Of a DNA stretch of 64,000 nt, positions 1 through 8,797 are shown piece after piece. Position numbers and translations under genes: made by a program. Source of the DNA: Metabacillus schmidteae (GTDB taxonomy: Bacteria; Bacillota; Bacilli; Bacillales; Bacillaceae); NCBI RefSeq assembly GCF_903166545.1, contig NZ_CAESCH010000001.1:1120001-1184000 (forward strand), read 5' to 3'. The first letter of the stretch is position 1; each line of letters starts with the position of its first letter. The notes below the pieces were generated by a model, which searched no databases, was not told where the DNA came from, and was given only the letters and a program-made list of their open reading frames with translations.

Positions 1-1733
1 CAGAAAGCTTGTTTGACAATATTGAATTGATGGCAGATGGATTCAATGATGCAAGTGATGGTGCCACAAAGATAAATGATGGTGTTTCTGATCTTCAGGA
101 AGGGTCTCAGTCTTTAGATGAAAATCTTCATAAACTTGTGTCTAAGGCAATTGTGTTTAAGGATGGACTTAATGAAGCTTCAAGCGGTTCGACTCAATTG
201 TCAAATGGACTATCTGCTTTGAATAGTGGTCTGTCGGCCATGCAACAAGGGCAGAGTAAGCTTTATGATGGATCTGTGCAAACTGAAAATGGTACAGGAG
301 AATTGGTAAAGGGTCTGGAGAAGTCAATTAATGGTATGGAGCAACTTAATACGTCTATACCTCAAGTAACAACAGGAACAAATCAATTAAATGAAAGTGC
401 CCCTGAATTAGTTGCAGGCGCTAAAAAGCTTGCTGAAGGTAATGGTTCTGCAAGCCAAGGGGCAGACTCTTTATCGCAAAATATTTCAGCGTTGGCCGAT
501 ACAGTAAATAAATTGGCAACAACATTGGAAGCTGCACCATTAAATGAAGAACAGCAAAAGCAATTACTCGCTCTTGTCGAAGCGCTAAATGGTATAGATG
601 CCGGGGGAAAGCAACTAGCGACGAATTTACATCAGCTCGAAGGTGGAGCAAATGATCTTTATGCAAATGTTCAACAATTACCTGAAAATGCAAGCAAGCT
701 TCACGAAGGAGCTGCATCTGTTGAAAACGCTGTGCAACAGTTAACATCAGGACAAAAAGAGCTTTATAATGGAGCTGTCAAAATAAATGATGGTCAATCA
801 CAATTAAGCCAAGGGTTAAAAACATTTGGTGAAAAAATTGGAGAAGCAAAAGCTGGGGTAGAACAATTAGAAAGCGGCGGAAAAGAACTTGATAACGGAA
901 TTCATGAATTGGCGAGCGGGTCTGTTGCGTTGGAGGATGGGACAGGTAAACTTGCGGATGGAGCAAATGAATTAAATACTGGTGTAACAGATTTATCTGA
1001 AGGGACAAATGAGCTTTCGAGCAAGTTAAGTGATGCAACAAATGATACAAAAGATGTAAAAGGTACCGATGATCAATATGAAATGATGGCAGACCCGGTT
1101 CACCTTGAAACAAAAGAACTAAATAAAGTTTCTAATTACGGTACAGGTCTTGCACCATACTTTCTATCATTAGCTTTATTTGTAGGTTCCTTACTTGTTA
1201 CTGTTGTATTTCCGTTACGTGATACAACAGGGATATCGAAATCAGGAATTTCCTTATTTGCTAGTAAATTTAGTGTGTTATGTATAGTGGCCATCGTCCA
1301 ATCTCTGCTTGCAGATGTTGTTCTATTATATGGATTAGGGCTGGAAGTAAAAAGTGTTGGATATTTTATGCTGTTTAGTATATTAACGAGCTTAACGTTT
1401 ATGGCGATTGTACAGTTTTTAGTAACAACATTTGATAATCCAGGAAGATTTATCGCGATTATTGTGTTAATTCTTCAATTAACAACAAGTGCCGGGACTT
1501 TCCCAGTTGAGTTGCTTCCTGAGATTTTTCAGAAAATCAATCATTGGTTACCGATGACGTATTCTGTAGAAGGGTTTCGATCTATTATTTCAATTGGAGA
1601 TTTTGGAACCATGTGGAATCAAGTATATAAACTAGCTGGAATCACAGTGGTAATGATGGGGGGAACGATTCTTTACTTCTCTCGAAAAGTAAAGAAAGAC
1701 CGTATTCAACATAATGAAACAATAGATGCGTAA
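1..1733 (+). CDS. yhgE: YhgE/Pip family membrane protein, 3' part only
   Basis: The reading frame is open at the left edge, so the N-terminus (a first membrane helix and roughly 200 residues, judging by the usual family length near 775) lies outside the window. What is seen: about 360 residues of low-complexity L-x-x-G/L-x-D-G repeats (for example ADGANELNTGVTDLSEG), as in the long extracellular stalk of YhgE/Pip (phage infection protein) family members, followed by an ABC-2-type C-terminal membrane region with about six hydrophobic segments. Family members resemble ABC-2 permeases and have been linked to phage adsorption and type VII secretion; the function here is not shown by sequence. A terminator follows directly. 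Confidence 0.85.
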   Translation, partial: ESLFDNIELMADGFNDASDGATKINDGVSDLQEGSQSLDENLHKLVSKAIVFKDGLNEASSGSTQLSNGLSALNSGLSAMQQGQSKLYDGSVQTENGTGELVKGLEKSINGMEQLNTSIPQVTTGTNQLNESAPELVAGAKKLAEGNGSASQGADSLSQNISALADTVNKLATTLEAAPLNEEQQKQLLALVEALNGIDAGGKQLATNLHQLEGGANDLYANVQQLPENASKLHEGAASVENAVQQLTSGQKELYNGAVKINDGQSQLSQGLKTFGEKIGEAKAGVEQLESGGKELDNGIHELASGSVALEDGTGKLADGANELNTGVTDLSEGTNELSSKLSDATNDTKDVKGTDDQYEMMADPVHLETKELNKVSNYGTGLAPYFLSLALFVGSLLVTVVFPLRDTTGISKSGISLFASKFSVLCIVAIVQSLLADVVLLYGLGLEVKSVGYFMLFSILTSLTFMAIVQFLVTTFDNPGRFIAIIVLILQLTTSAGTFPVELLPEIFQKINHWLPMTYSVEGFRSIISIGDFGTMWNQVYKLAGITVVMMGGTILYFSRKVKKDRIQHNETIDA

Positions 1734-1737
1734 TGTT

Positions 1738-1768
1738 GGGCTGATCCGAATAGGGTCAGCTCTTTTTT
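1738..1768 (+). terminator. Rho-independent terminator of yhgE
   Basis: GGGCTGATCC pairs with GGGTCAGCTC across a short loop and is followed by six T. Confidence 0.8.
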
Positions 1769-1816
1769 GGATTTGTGATAGGTATAATGACATGCGTTTG
1801 CATAAAAAATTCACTA

Positions 1817-1831
1817 TTTTTTCAGAAAATT
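1817..1831. promoter_or_regulatory. CodY-like box upstream of amt-mcp
   Basis: TTTTTTCAGAAAATT matches the CodY consensus AATTTTCWGAAAATT at 13 of 15 positions. It lies 70 bp before the Amt fusion gene and next to a GlnR/TnrA-type box, which suggests control by branched-chain amino acid/GTP status. Binding is inferred only from the motif. Confidence 0.5.
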
Positions 1832-1849
1832 CCCCCTTTTAGCCTAAAA

Positions 1850-1866
1850 TGTTATAAAATATAACA
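1850..1866. promoter_or_regulatory. GlnR/TnrA-type nitrogen box
   Basis: TGTTATAAAATATAACA is a full match to the consensus TGTNANAWWWTNTNACA bound by GlnR and TnrA in bacilli. It ends 35 bp before the start codon of the Amt-chemoreceptor gene. That position is too close to the start for the usual upstream activation geometry (about 50 bp before transcription start), so repression is at least as likely. The direction of control is inference. Confidence 0.7.
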
Positions 1867-1901
1867 TTATACGTCATATTTTTCAACAATGGAGGTAACG
1901 A

Positions 1902-4193
1902 ATGGAGACAATTGAACTAAATGTAAATGTTTTATGGATGGTAATTGCCACTTTTTTAGTCTTTTTTATGCAAGCAGGCTTTACATTATTGGAAGCTGGA
2001 TTAGTAAGGGCAAAAAATTCAATAAATGTGGCAATGAAGAATGTTGTTGATTTGTTAATTACAACAGTCATGTTTTCTTTAATTGGTTTTGCTTTTATGT
2101 TTGGGTCATCAGCTAGTGGATGGATTGGATTTGAAGGGTTCTTATTAAGAGGACTTGAGGATGATCCATATAATTGGGCGTTTTTATTATTTCAAATTGT
2201 CTTTGCAGGAACTGCTGCGACAATAGTATCTGGTGCTATTGCCGAACGAGTTAAGTTTAGCGCATATATTATCGGGACAATCATGATTAGTGCCATCATT
2301 TATCCGATTTTTGGACATTGGGCTTGGGGCAGCTTATGGAATAGTGAAAGCCAGGGGTGGTTGGAAGCATTAGGGTTTATGGACTTCGCTGGATCAACTG
2401 TTGTTCATTCGGTGGGAGGCTGGGTTGCTTTAGCTGCCGCCATAATTGTCGGACCCCGTATTGGTAAGTATTCACCAAATGGAAAGAGTCGTAAATTTGC
2501 CATGTCTAATGCTGTATTAGCTGTTACAGGGGTTTTTATTTTATGGCTTGGATGGTTCGGTTTTAATGCCGGATCAACAGGAGTGGCCGACATTCAGATT
2601 GCATTAATTTCATTAAATACACATTTTGGAGCAGTGAGTGGTGGATTGGTCGCGATGGTTGTAAGCTGGTTCCTTGATAAGAGACCACAGGTAGAGGATA
2701 TCTTAAATGGTATTATAGCAGGACTTGTTGCTGTAACAGCGGGAGCTAATGTTTTAACACCTGAAACAGCATTGCTTACAGGAGCAATTAGTGGGATTAT
2801 CGTTGTTTTTTCTTTGAGAATGATCGATTCAGTATTTAAAGTGGATGATGCAATTGGGGCAATCGCTGTTCATGGAGTTTGTGGCGCATGGGGAACAATT
2901 GCACTTGCCCTCTTTGCTCCGGCAGAGAATCTTGTGCTTGGGTCAAGGTTAGAGCAAATTGGTGTCCAAGCTTTAGGGGTTGGAACTGCATTTGTTTGGG
3001 CTTTTGGTTTAGGCCTATTAATCTATGGAGTTATGAAATTTACCATGAATATAAGAGTGGAAAAGCATGAAGAGGAGGCTGGATTAAATGTAAGTGAACA
3101 TGGTGCTTCAATTTCTGTTTTAGATACGATCGTTGCGATGAATGAAATTGCTGCCGCAAAAGGAGATCTAACAAAGAAGATAAAGTATGAGCCTGGAGAA
3201 GATATGGGCGAGCTGAACGAAGCATTTAATACTGTTCTTTCAACATTAAATGATCTCGTACACCAGGTGAAAACACAAACATCGCATGTGCTTAATACTA
3301 CAGTGAATGTGCTGTCACTAAGTGAAGATTCGAAAAAAAGTGCAACCCAACAAATGAAAGAAATCGAAGAAACCTATACGTTTGTATCAAAATCAGAAAA
3401 GTGGCTTGAACAGGAAATTGAAGTGGAGAACCAAGTGATCGCTGAAATTCAACAGGCTTTTTCATCTATAGAACAAATTGGTCATCAATTGGGTTGGATT
3501 CAAAAAGAGATGTCAGACATTTCAGGCTTTGTAAGAAATGTGGGTGAATTGAATGATGATGTCAATCATAAACTGACTATTTTCCATGATAATGTGTCCA
3601 AAATTACCAATTATGCAAAAGAAAGTGAACAAATGGTTAATCTGATTACAGAGGTTTCTGAACAAATAAACTTATTATCTTTAAATGCCAGCATTGAAGC
3701 TGCGAGAGCTGGAGAATCTGGTAGAGGTTTTACGGTTGTCGCAAATGAGATTAAAAAGCTTGCGAATAAATCTAAAGATTCAACCTCAGATATTAGAAAT
3801 ATGATTCAACGCACAGCCCAAGAAACAACAGCTGGTTTTACAGAGGTCATCGAGTTAGCCGAGCAAATAGAAGTATTAAGTGATCAATTAGTAAAAATGC
3901 CGAAAAGATTTCATACGATTGATGATAAGGTCAATCAAGTTAGTCAATTTATGAATGATTTCCTCATTACTTTAGAACGTGTAAACAAGGACACTGTCAC
4001 GATTCAAGGTAGAAGATATGAGCAGCAGGATAGTTTTAAAGAAATGACAGGACGAATGGAGAAGGTCTTTCAAAATATGACATCAAATCTTGATCTTACT
4101 CTTGATATGGTTGAAAAAATTAATATAATGAAACAACAAAATGAGCAATTACATCGGTCTGTTAAGCAATTTGTAACAGCTGATATAGGATAA
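1902..4193 (+). CDS. Ammonium transporter fused to a methyl-accepting chemotaxis signalling module
   Basis: Residues 1 to about 385 are an Amt/MEP/Rh ammonium channel: the EAGLVRAKN helix, [21 protein letters not shown], and the twin pore histidines H169 ([11 protein letters not shown]) and H324 ([11 protein letters not shown]) are present. Residues about 400-455 look like a HAMP-type linker ([22 protein letters not shown]). Residues about 456-763 are a cytoplasmic coiled coil with the chemoreceptor hairpin tip at about 586-620 ([36 protein letters not shown]). There is no extracellular sensor domain, so the Amt part takes that place. By analogy with known Amt-kinase and Amt-GGDEF fusions, the likely role is ammonium sensing and taxis, with or without transport. 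Good RBS (ATGGAGGTAACG). CodY and TnrA/GlnR-type boxes precede it. Confidence 0.9.
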   Translation: METIELNVNVLWMVIATFLVFFMQAGFTLLEAGLVRAKNSINVAMKNVVDLLITTVMFSLIGFAFMFGSSASGWIGFEGFLLRGLEDDPYNWAFLLFQIVFAGTAATIVSGAIAERVKFSAYIIGTIMISAIIYPIFGHWAWGSLWNSESQGWLEALGFMDFAGSTVVHSVGGWVALAAAIIVGPRIGKYSPNGKSRKFAMSNAVLAVTGVFILWLGWFGFNAGSTGVADIQIALISLNTHFGAVSGGLVAMVVSWFLDKRPQVEDILNGIIAGLVAVTAGANVLTPETALLTGAISGIIVVFSLRMIDSVFKVDDAIGAIAVHGVCGAWGTIALALFAPAENLVLGSRLEQIGVQALGVGTAFVWAFGLGLLIYGVMKFTMNIRVEKHEEEAGLNVSEHGASISVLDTIVAMNEIAAAKGDLTKKIKYEPGEDMGELNEAFNTVLSTLNDLVHQVKTQTSHVLNTTVNVLSLSEDSKKSATQQMKEIEETYTFVSKSEKWLEQEIEVENQVIAEIQQAFSSIEQIGHQLGWIQKEMSDISGFVRNVGELNDDVNHKLTIFHDNVSKITNYAKESEQMVNLITEVSEQINLLSLNASIEAARAGESGRGFTVVANEIKKLANKSKDSTSDIRNMIQRTAQETTAGFTEVIELAEQIEVLSDQLVKMPKRFHTIDDKVNQVSQFMNDFLITLERVNKDTVTIQGRRYEQQDSFKEMTGRMEKVFQNMTSNLDLTLDMVEKINIMKQQNEQLHRSVKQFVTADIG

Positions 4194-4198
4194 AATCG

Positions 4199-4230
4199 AG
4201 CAGGGGCAATTCCTATGAATTGCTCCTGCT
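4199..4230 (+). terminator. Hairpin after amt-mcp
   Basis: AGCAGGGGCAATTC pairs with GAATTGCTCCTGCT (one mismatch) just after the stop codon. The T-run is poor, so termination may be partial. Confidence 0.5.
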
Positions 4231-4320
4231 AAACTTTAAATGCTCATGAAACAATAGGTAAATAAACACTTTTTGTAAAAAAAGATTGAATTATAGTTAA
4301 TATTTTCATATAATCGTAAT

Positions 4321-4334
4321 TGAAAACGTTTCCA
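4321..4334. promoter_or_regulatory. cre-like / LacI-family operator
   Basis: TGAAAACGTTTCCA matches the catabolite-responsive element TGWAANCGNTNWCA at 13 of 14 positions. It lies 46 bp before the LacI-type gene, so it could be a CcpA site or that regulator's own operator; LacI-family sites share the central CG palindrome. Confidence 0.45.
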
Positions 4335-4379
4335 GGTCAAGCAAGGTGGGCAACATAGAGCCTATGGGGAGGGAGTAAA

Positions 4380-5399
4380 TTGTCTACCATTGAAGATGTC
4401 GCGAAGCTAGCGGGATTATCGAGGACAACTGTGTCCAGAGTGTTAAATGATCACCCATATGTTTCAGATGAAAAAAAGCAACTTGTACAGAAGGCAATGG
4501 AGCAACTGGGGTATGTTCCAAATTCTGCTGCTAGAAGCTTAAGAAATCAAAGGACGGGAATTATTGCTGTTCTAATACCAAAAATATCAACGCCTTTTTA
4601 TAGTCAATTAGTTGAGCTGCTGGAAATGAAAGCCTCAATGAAGGGGTATCAATTGATTATTTGTCAAACTCAATACTCAAAACAGAAAGAATGTCGGTAC
4701 TTGAATCTATTAAAAACCAAACAAGTCGATGGAGTCATTATGACGGCTATTGAAAATGATTGGTCTGTGATTGATTCTTATTTAAATTATGGGCCGATTA
4801 TTCTTTGTAATGAGAAAATTGAGAATGCAAGCATTCCAATGGTGTATGTCAATCAAGCGCAAAGCGGCTATGTGATCGCAAAGCACTTGATTGAAAGGGG
4901 ACATACTAATATCGCTTATTGTTCGAATGGGGTAAAAAGCGAAGGAATGAAGGCAAGAATTAAAGGGTTTCAAGCTGCTTTACAAGAAGAAAATATACAC
5001 TCTTATGAGATATTTTATTTTGATAGAGTCTCAACAGTTGAAGATGGTAAGCAGGTTTTTCGGAAATTAGCTTGTATGAAAGTATCACCGACAGCTATTT
5101 TTGCTGGGGGAGATGCTGTCGCTGCAGGCATAATTTCAGAGGCCAAAAAGTCAGGCTGGAGAATACCGGAGGATTTAGCTGTAGTTGGCTATGATAATAT
5201 GGAGATTACTAAACTAGTAGATCCAATGATAACGACGGTCATTCAACCAGTAGATGCCATGGCTGAAAAATCAATCGATATTATGTGTGAAAAGATACAT
5301 AGAAAGCAATTCCGTACTTTCGAAAAACATGAATTCTTTTCTAAGCTGGCATATCGGGGTTCATCTAATAGTAGAGATCATTTAGTCGCGACATCATAA
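4380..5399 (+). CDS. LacI/GalR-family transcriptional regulator
   Basis: The protein has 339 residues and a TTG start behind GGGGAGGGAG. Residues 1-60 are the LacI helix-turn-helix with the hinge motif (TIEDVAKLAGLSRTTVSRVL, then NSAARSLRNQRTG). Residues about 62-325 form the periplasmic-binding-protein-like effector domain (VDGVIMTA, AIFAGGDAVAAGI, LAVVGYDN). It stands alone between convincing terminators, so the target genes and effector cannot be read from the neighbours. It resembles the CcpA/DegA branch of the family in general layout. A LacI-type palindrome upstream suggests autoregulation or carbon catabolite control. Confidence 0.85.
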   Translation: MSTIEDVAKLAGLSRTTVSRVLNDHPYVSDEKKQLVQKAMEQLGYVPNSAARSLRNQRTGIIAVLIPKISTPFYSQLVELLEMKASMKGYQLIICQTQYSKQKECRYLNLLKTKQVDGVIMTAIENDWSVIDSYLNYGPIILCNEKIENASIPMVYVNQAQSGYVIAKHLIERGHTNIAYCSNGVKSEGMKARIKGFQAALQEENIHSYEIFYFDRVSTVEDGKQVFRKLACMKVSPTAIFAGGDAVAAGIISEAKKSGWRIPEDLAVVGYDNMEITKLVDPMITTVIQPVDAMAEKSIDIMCEKIHRKQFRTFEKHEFFSKLAYRGSSNSRDHLVATS

Positions 5400-5400
5400 A

Positions 5401-5438
5401 AATAAGAAGGTTGACCTTAGGTCAACCTTCTTATTTTT
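5401..5438 (+). terminator. Terminator of the LacI regulator gene
   Basis: A perfect 16-bp stem (AATAAGAAGGTTGACC and its complement) with a 3-nt loop and a following T-run. Confidence 0.9.
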
Positions 5439-5518
5439 ATTGGAGATCATACCTACCTGTAACATATCACGAGGTTATTTTTATAACTGTTATTTAACAG
5501 TGAGGGCGCAAAAATAGA

Positions 5519-5653
5519 TTAAAGATCTGTTACATGTAAGCACTCATTGCAAGTATTACCATAACACTCATGTTGTTCTTCTATTTCACAACCACACTCT
5601 TTGCATTGTTTTTTTGGTAAATTTCTAAAAAATTCAGTTATTTTCATTAACAT
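5519..5653 (-). CDS. yhfH: YhfH-type small zinc-ribbon-like protein
   Basis: A 44-residue protein starting MLMKITEFFRNLPKKQCKEC, with a strong RBS (CGGAGGGGATCC). Cysteines 17, 20, 22, 30, 35 and 38 give a CxxC...CxxC arrangement typical of a small zinc-binding knuckle. It matches my recollection of the short YhfH family of bacilli, which sits next to yhfI in B. subtilis as here. The function is unknown. It is divergent from yhfI and has its own sigma-A-like promoter. Confidence 0.8.
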   Translation of the reverse strand: MLMKITEFFRNLPKKQCKECGCEIEEQHECYGNTCNECLHVTDL

Positions 5654-5684
5654 TTGGATCCCCTCCGTTTGTTTTGTTACTCAT

Positions 5685-5714
5685 ATTGTATTATAACAGT
5701 TAAGGAAGTGTCAA
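5685..5714 (-). promoter_or_regulatory. Sigma-A-like promoter of yhfH
   Basis: On the minus strand TTGACA and TACAAT are separated by 18 bp. An overlapping alternative is TTGTTG with 16 bp to TATAAT. The start codon follows about 30 bp downstream. Confidence 0.55.
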
Positions 5715-5876
5715 CAACTGTTTTGTAACAATTTTCGGGATAATAAGTGCAAATATTGATTAATAAAGGTTTATTTTTTGATAAATAGGTGTTAGCCAAT
5801 TTTTAATCATTATGAAAAAGACATAACAATGGCTATAATGTTCTTTGTGAGATCATACGAAAGGGTTGAGTGATTC

Positions 5877-6617
5877 ATGCAGTTAACGGTTATTGGGTAT
5901 TGGGGTGGCTTTCCAAACGCAGGTGAGGCAACATCTGGTTATTTATTCGAATCAAACGGTTTTAGGCTATTAATTGATTGTGGTAGTGCAGTTTTGTCGA
6001 AATTGCAGGAAACGATCTCAATTGATCAACTGGATGCTGTTGTACTATCACACTATCATCATGACCATGTAGCAGATATAGGACCACTGCAGTATGGGTG
6101 TTATGTAACAGCATTGATCCACAATAAGAAAAAAACACTGCCTATTTATGGACATGATTTAGATCAAGCTGCTTTTCAAAAACTAACGTATAAGGATGCA
6201 ACAATTGGTGTCGTGTATAAGGAAAAGGAAGCTCTGTCAATTGGCCCATTTTCCATTACTTTTTTAAAAACCACCCACCCGGCACCCTGCTTCGCCATGA
6301 AAATCACTGATATGAAGTCAACTGTCATATATACTGCTGATACAAGTTACCAGGAAAATTTTATTCCATTTTCTACTAATGCCGACCTCCTTATTGCAGA
6401 GTGCAGCCTATACGCTCATCAAGATGGAACAAGTGCAGGTCATATGAATAGTAGGGAAGTGGGACACATTGCTCAAGAAGCTCAGGTTAAACAATTATTA
6501 TTAACACACCTTCCTCATTACGGTGATCATGCAGATTTAATCGCACAGGCAAATGAGCAATATAAAGGGAAAATAAACCTTGCTAGCACAGGATTTGTAT
6601 GGAATTCAGAGGATTAA
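5877..6617 (+). CDS. yhfI: YhfI, metallo-beta-lactamase fold hydrolase
   Basis: The protein has 246 residues with the metal-binding signature SHYHHDHVAD (HxHxDH) near residues 60-68. Further conserved metal or core positions are YTADTSY, LIAECSLY, AGHMNSREVG and LTHLPHYGD, the order seen in RNase Z/YhfI-like members of the superfamily. No signal peptide, so cytoplasmic. The specific substrate is not known. It lies between yhfH and lcfB as in B. subtilis. A TATAAT hexamer at about 5834 could be its -10; I found no good -35. Confidence 0.85.
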   Translation: MQLTVIGYWGGFPNAGEATSGYLFESNGFRLLIDCGSAVLSKLQETISIDQLDAVVLSHYHHDHVADIGPLQYGCYVTALIHNKKKTLPIYGHDLDQAAFQKLTYKDATIGVVYKEKEALSIGPFSITFLKTTHPAPCFAMKITDMKSTVIYTADTSYQENFIPFSTNADLLIAECSLYAHQDGTSAGHMNSREVGHIAQEAQVKQLLLTHLPHYGDHADLIAQANEQYKGKINLASTGFVWNSED

Positions 6618-6705
6618 CTGATTTTAGATTCAGTTCAAGTTTATGAAATAAGTCTCTATTAACATTTAAGAAAGTTTATAATTTTCTACTTAGTTTTTGT
6701 GTTCA

Positions 6706-6832
6706 GTTCCAGCGCCTAGCCCCGAAGCATAGGAGGTGCAAGTGCAGTCGTGGAGATTGACGTAGCGTTCTTAAACTGCCTCGAGGTCATAAGTCCATTT
6801 GCCCGAGGCTGATCGAGGCGCTTGCGCTTTTC
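6706..6832 (+). repeat. Dispersed structured intergenic repeat, copy A
   Basis: Shares its ends with copies at 29160 and 54324: the left end reads CCAGCGCCTAGCCC, the right end CTTGCGCTTTTC, and AGCGCC and GGCGCT are inverted so the ends can pair. The core differs from the other two copies (it lacks the ATGAATTGAAGAC hairpin). It lies in the 393-bp gap between yhfI and lcfB; the rest of that gap holds the lcfB promoter and FadR-type site. It encodes no protein that I can see. Confidence 0.75.
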
Positions 6833-6856
6833 TTAATATGAAATCAATCTCAGTCA

Positions 6857-6885
6857 TTGTGAAATATTCCGTCATTCAATATAAT
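6857..6885 (+). promoter_or_regulatory. Candidate sigma-A promoter of lcfB
   Basis: TTGTGA and TATAAT separated by 17 bp. This gives a leader of about 115 nt that would contain the FadR-type palindrome. Confidence 0.5.
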
Positions 6886-6972
6886 AAGAATAGAATGTTT
6901 TTCTAGAGGTAAAGTCATCTAGAACAGAGGGGTTTCGTCATACCAATAGAAAAAAGTTTCTATCATAAAAAA

Positions 6973-6990
6973 TGAATGGTTATTCATTCA
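6973..6990. promoter_or_regulatory. FadR-type operator
   Basis: TGAATGGTTATTCATTCA matches the Bacillus FadR (TetR-type) consensus TGAATGAMTANTCATTCA at 16 of 18 positions, 20 bp before the lcfB start. This fits derepression by long-chain acyl-CoA, as known for fatty-acid degradation genes of B. subtilis. Confidence 0.75.
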
Positions 6991-7010
6991 TTTTAAAAAG
7001 GGGTGGGAGA

Positions 7011-8567
7011 ATGAATTTATCTTTACGGTTGTCTGAAACTGTAAAAGAACATGGATCAAAGCCGGCTTTTATATTTGATGGAACTGAAACAACATATTCG
7101 CAACTGGAAGGGGCAATCAATCAGTTTGCGAGCAGCTTAAAGGAGTTAGGAATTAACAAAGGGGATCATGTCGCAATTGTTCTTGGAAACTCTCCATACT
7201 TTGTCATTTCGTTATATGGTGCCTTACGAGCAGGTGCAACCGTTATTCCTATTAACCCGATCTATACCCCCGATGAAATTGCATATATTATTGACAATGG
7301 CGATGCAAAGGCAGCTGTCATATTGGATTTACTTCTGCCGCTGTTTGAGAAGATGGACAGTATGCTACCGAAGCTTGAACATATTATTACATGTGATACT
7401 CCATCGAATGAGCAAAATAAAGGTATAGATATATCAGAGCTATCAATTTACACCAAATTGAAAAGGTTTACAAATATGCTCTCAACAGGCAGCAGTCAAT
7501 TCAAGGGTCCAGAACTGGATGAAGAAGATGTTGCCGTTATTTTATACACATCTGGAACAACCGGTAAACCTAAAGGAGCAATGCTAACACATAAAAATTT
7601 ATATAGTAATGCTCTGGATACAGCTAATTACTTGAAAATGAACAGTAATGATGTAATCGTCACTGTCCTGCCGATGTTCCATGTTTTTTGCCTGACTGTT
7701 GCGTTAAATGCACCACTTATGAATGGTTCAACATTGCTCATTGTACCTAGATTTAGTCCTGACGTAATATTTGAAATTGTCAAAACGTATCAGGCAACAG
7801 TTTTCGCTGGTGTGCCAACAATGTATAACTTTTTATTTCAATATGATAAGGCTCAACCAGAAGATTTAAAATCATTACGTATGTGCGTCTCTGGTGGTGC
7901 GTCCATGCCTGTTGCTTTATTAAAAGGGTTTGAACAGAAGTACAAAGTGATCTTGTCAGAAGGATATGGTCTTTCAGAGGCTTCTCCGGTTACATGCTTT
8001 AACCCGCTCGATCGTCCAAGAAAGCCTGGTTCAATTGGGACAAATATTATGAATGTAGAAAATAAAGTTGTTAATGAATTAGGAGAAGAATTACTACCTA
8101 ATCAAGTAGGAGAATTAATTGTAAAAGGTCCAAACGTTATGAAAGGCTATTATAAAATGCCGGAAGAAACGGCCTATGCTCTCCGAAATGGCTGGTTATA
8201 TACAGGCGATCTTGCCAGAAAAGATGAAGAAGGTTACTTTTATATTGTTGACCGGAAAAAAGACATGATTATTGTTGGCGGGTATAATGTATATCCACGC
8301 GAGGTAGAAGAAGTATTATATAATCACGAAGAAGTTGTTGAAGTTGCAGTATTAGGAGTACCTGATCCAAACTTTGGAGAAGCAGTAAAATGCTTTGTTG
8401 TTGTAAGAAATCATACAGTGACTGTAGAAGAACTCATGGAATATTGTAAACAGCATTTAGCTAAGTATAAAGTACCTAGTTCAATCGAGTTTTTAGAAGA
8501 ACTTCCGAAAAATACAACAGGGAAAATATTAAGAAGAGCATTGAAAGATCAAATTTTACAAAAATAG
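7011..8567 (+). CDS. lcfB: Long-chain fatty-acid-CoA ligase LcfB (YhfL)
   Basis: Adenylate-forming acyl-CoA synthetase of 518 residues that activates long-chain fatty acids with ATP and CoA for beta-oxidation. Seen: the P-loop [18 protein letters not shown] near residue 180, the acyl-binding region [44 protein letters not shown], the hinge [20 protein letters not shown] and the C-terminal catalytic lysine in [11 protein letters not shown]. The start is ATG 7011 (MNLSLRLSE) after AAAAAGGGGTGGGAG; the longer frame from 6972 would read through the FadR site. It is close in sequence to B. subtilis LcfB. Confidence 0.93.
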   Translation: MNLSLRLSETVKEHGSKPAFIFDGTETTYSQLEGAINQFASSLKELGINKGDHVAIVLGNSPYFVISLYGALRAGATVIPINPIYTPDEIAYIIDNGDAKAAVILDLLLPLFEKMDSMLPKLEHIITCDTPSNEQNKGIDISELSIYTKLKRFTNMLSTGSSQFKGPELDEEDVAVILYTSGTTGKPKGAMLTHKNLYSNALDTANYLKMNSNDVIVTVLPMFHVFCLTVALNAPLMNGSTLLIVPRFSPDVIFEIVKTYQATVFAGVPTMYNFLFQYDKAQPEDLKSLRMCVSGGASMPVALLKGFEQKYKVILSEGYGLSEASPVTCFNPLDRPRKPGSIGTNIMNVENKVVNELGEELLPNQVGELIVKGPNVMKGYYKMPEETAYALRNGWLYTGDLARKDEEGYFYIVDRKKDMIIVGGYNVYPREVEEVLYNHEEVVEVAVLGVPDPNFGEAVKCFVVVRNHTVTVEELMEYCKQHLAKYKVPSSIEFLEELPKNTTGKILRRALKDQILQK

Positions 8568-8607
8568 TATTGTAATAGAATGTAATCTTATCTTACAATG
8601 TTTACAG

Positions 8608-8643
8608 AAAAACACAGATATCGTGAAGATATCTGTGTTTTTT
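8608..8643 (+). terminator. Terminator of lcfB
   Basis: ACACAGATATC pairs with GATATCTGTGT around a 5-nt loop and is followed by a T-run. Confidence 0.85.
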
Positions 8644-8706
8644 GTTGATATGATAGGGTTTTTGCTATTAATAATAGAAAAAAATAAGCAAAGTTTTCAA
8701 AATATA

Positions 8707-8734
8707 TTGAACTATTTGATTTCTCCTGTATAAT
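8707..8734 (+). promoter_or_regulatory. Sigma-A promoter of the ABC importer operon
   Basis: TTGAAC and TATAAT separated by 16 bp, about 60 bp before the lipoprotein gene. A weak CodY-like stretch (11 of 15) overlaps its upstream side at about 8694-8708. Confidence 0.65.
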
Positions 8735-8797
8735 TTAATCAATAAAAGCATAAAAGCATAAAAGAGATTTTAAGGAATTAAAGGGGGATTATATAGC

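Noticed and set aside
421..747. Open frames on the minus strand inside yhgE, and many similar frames opposite addA, sbcC, metH, aceB and asnO
   Set aside because: They lie opposite well-supported genes, have no ribosome sites and give low-complexity or implausible proteins; they are codon-usage shadows.
5480..5512. Small stem ACTGTTA/TAACAGT after yhfH
   Set aside because: Short stem and no T-run on the minus strand; not convincing as a terminator.
8568..8797. T-box leader before the ABC importer
   Set aside because: No T-box consensus (AGGGTGG...ACCGCG) or specifier-type hairpins; only the lcfB terminator and a simple promoter are seen.
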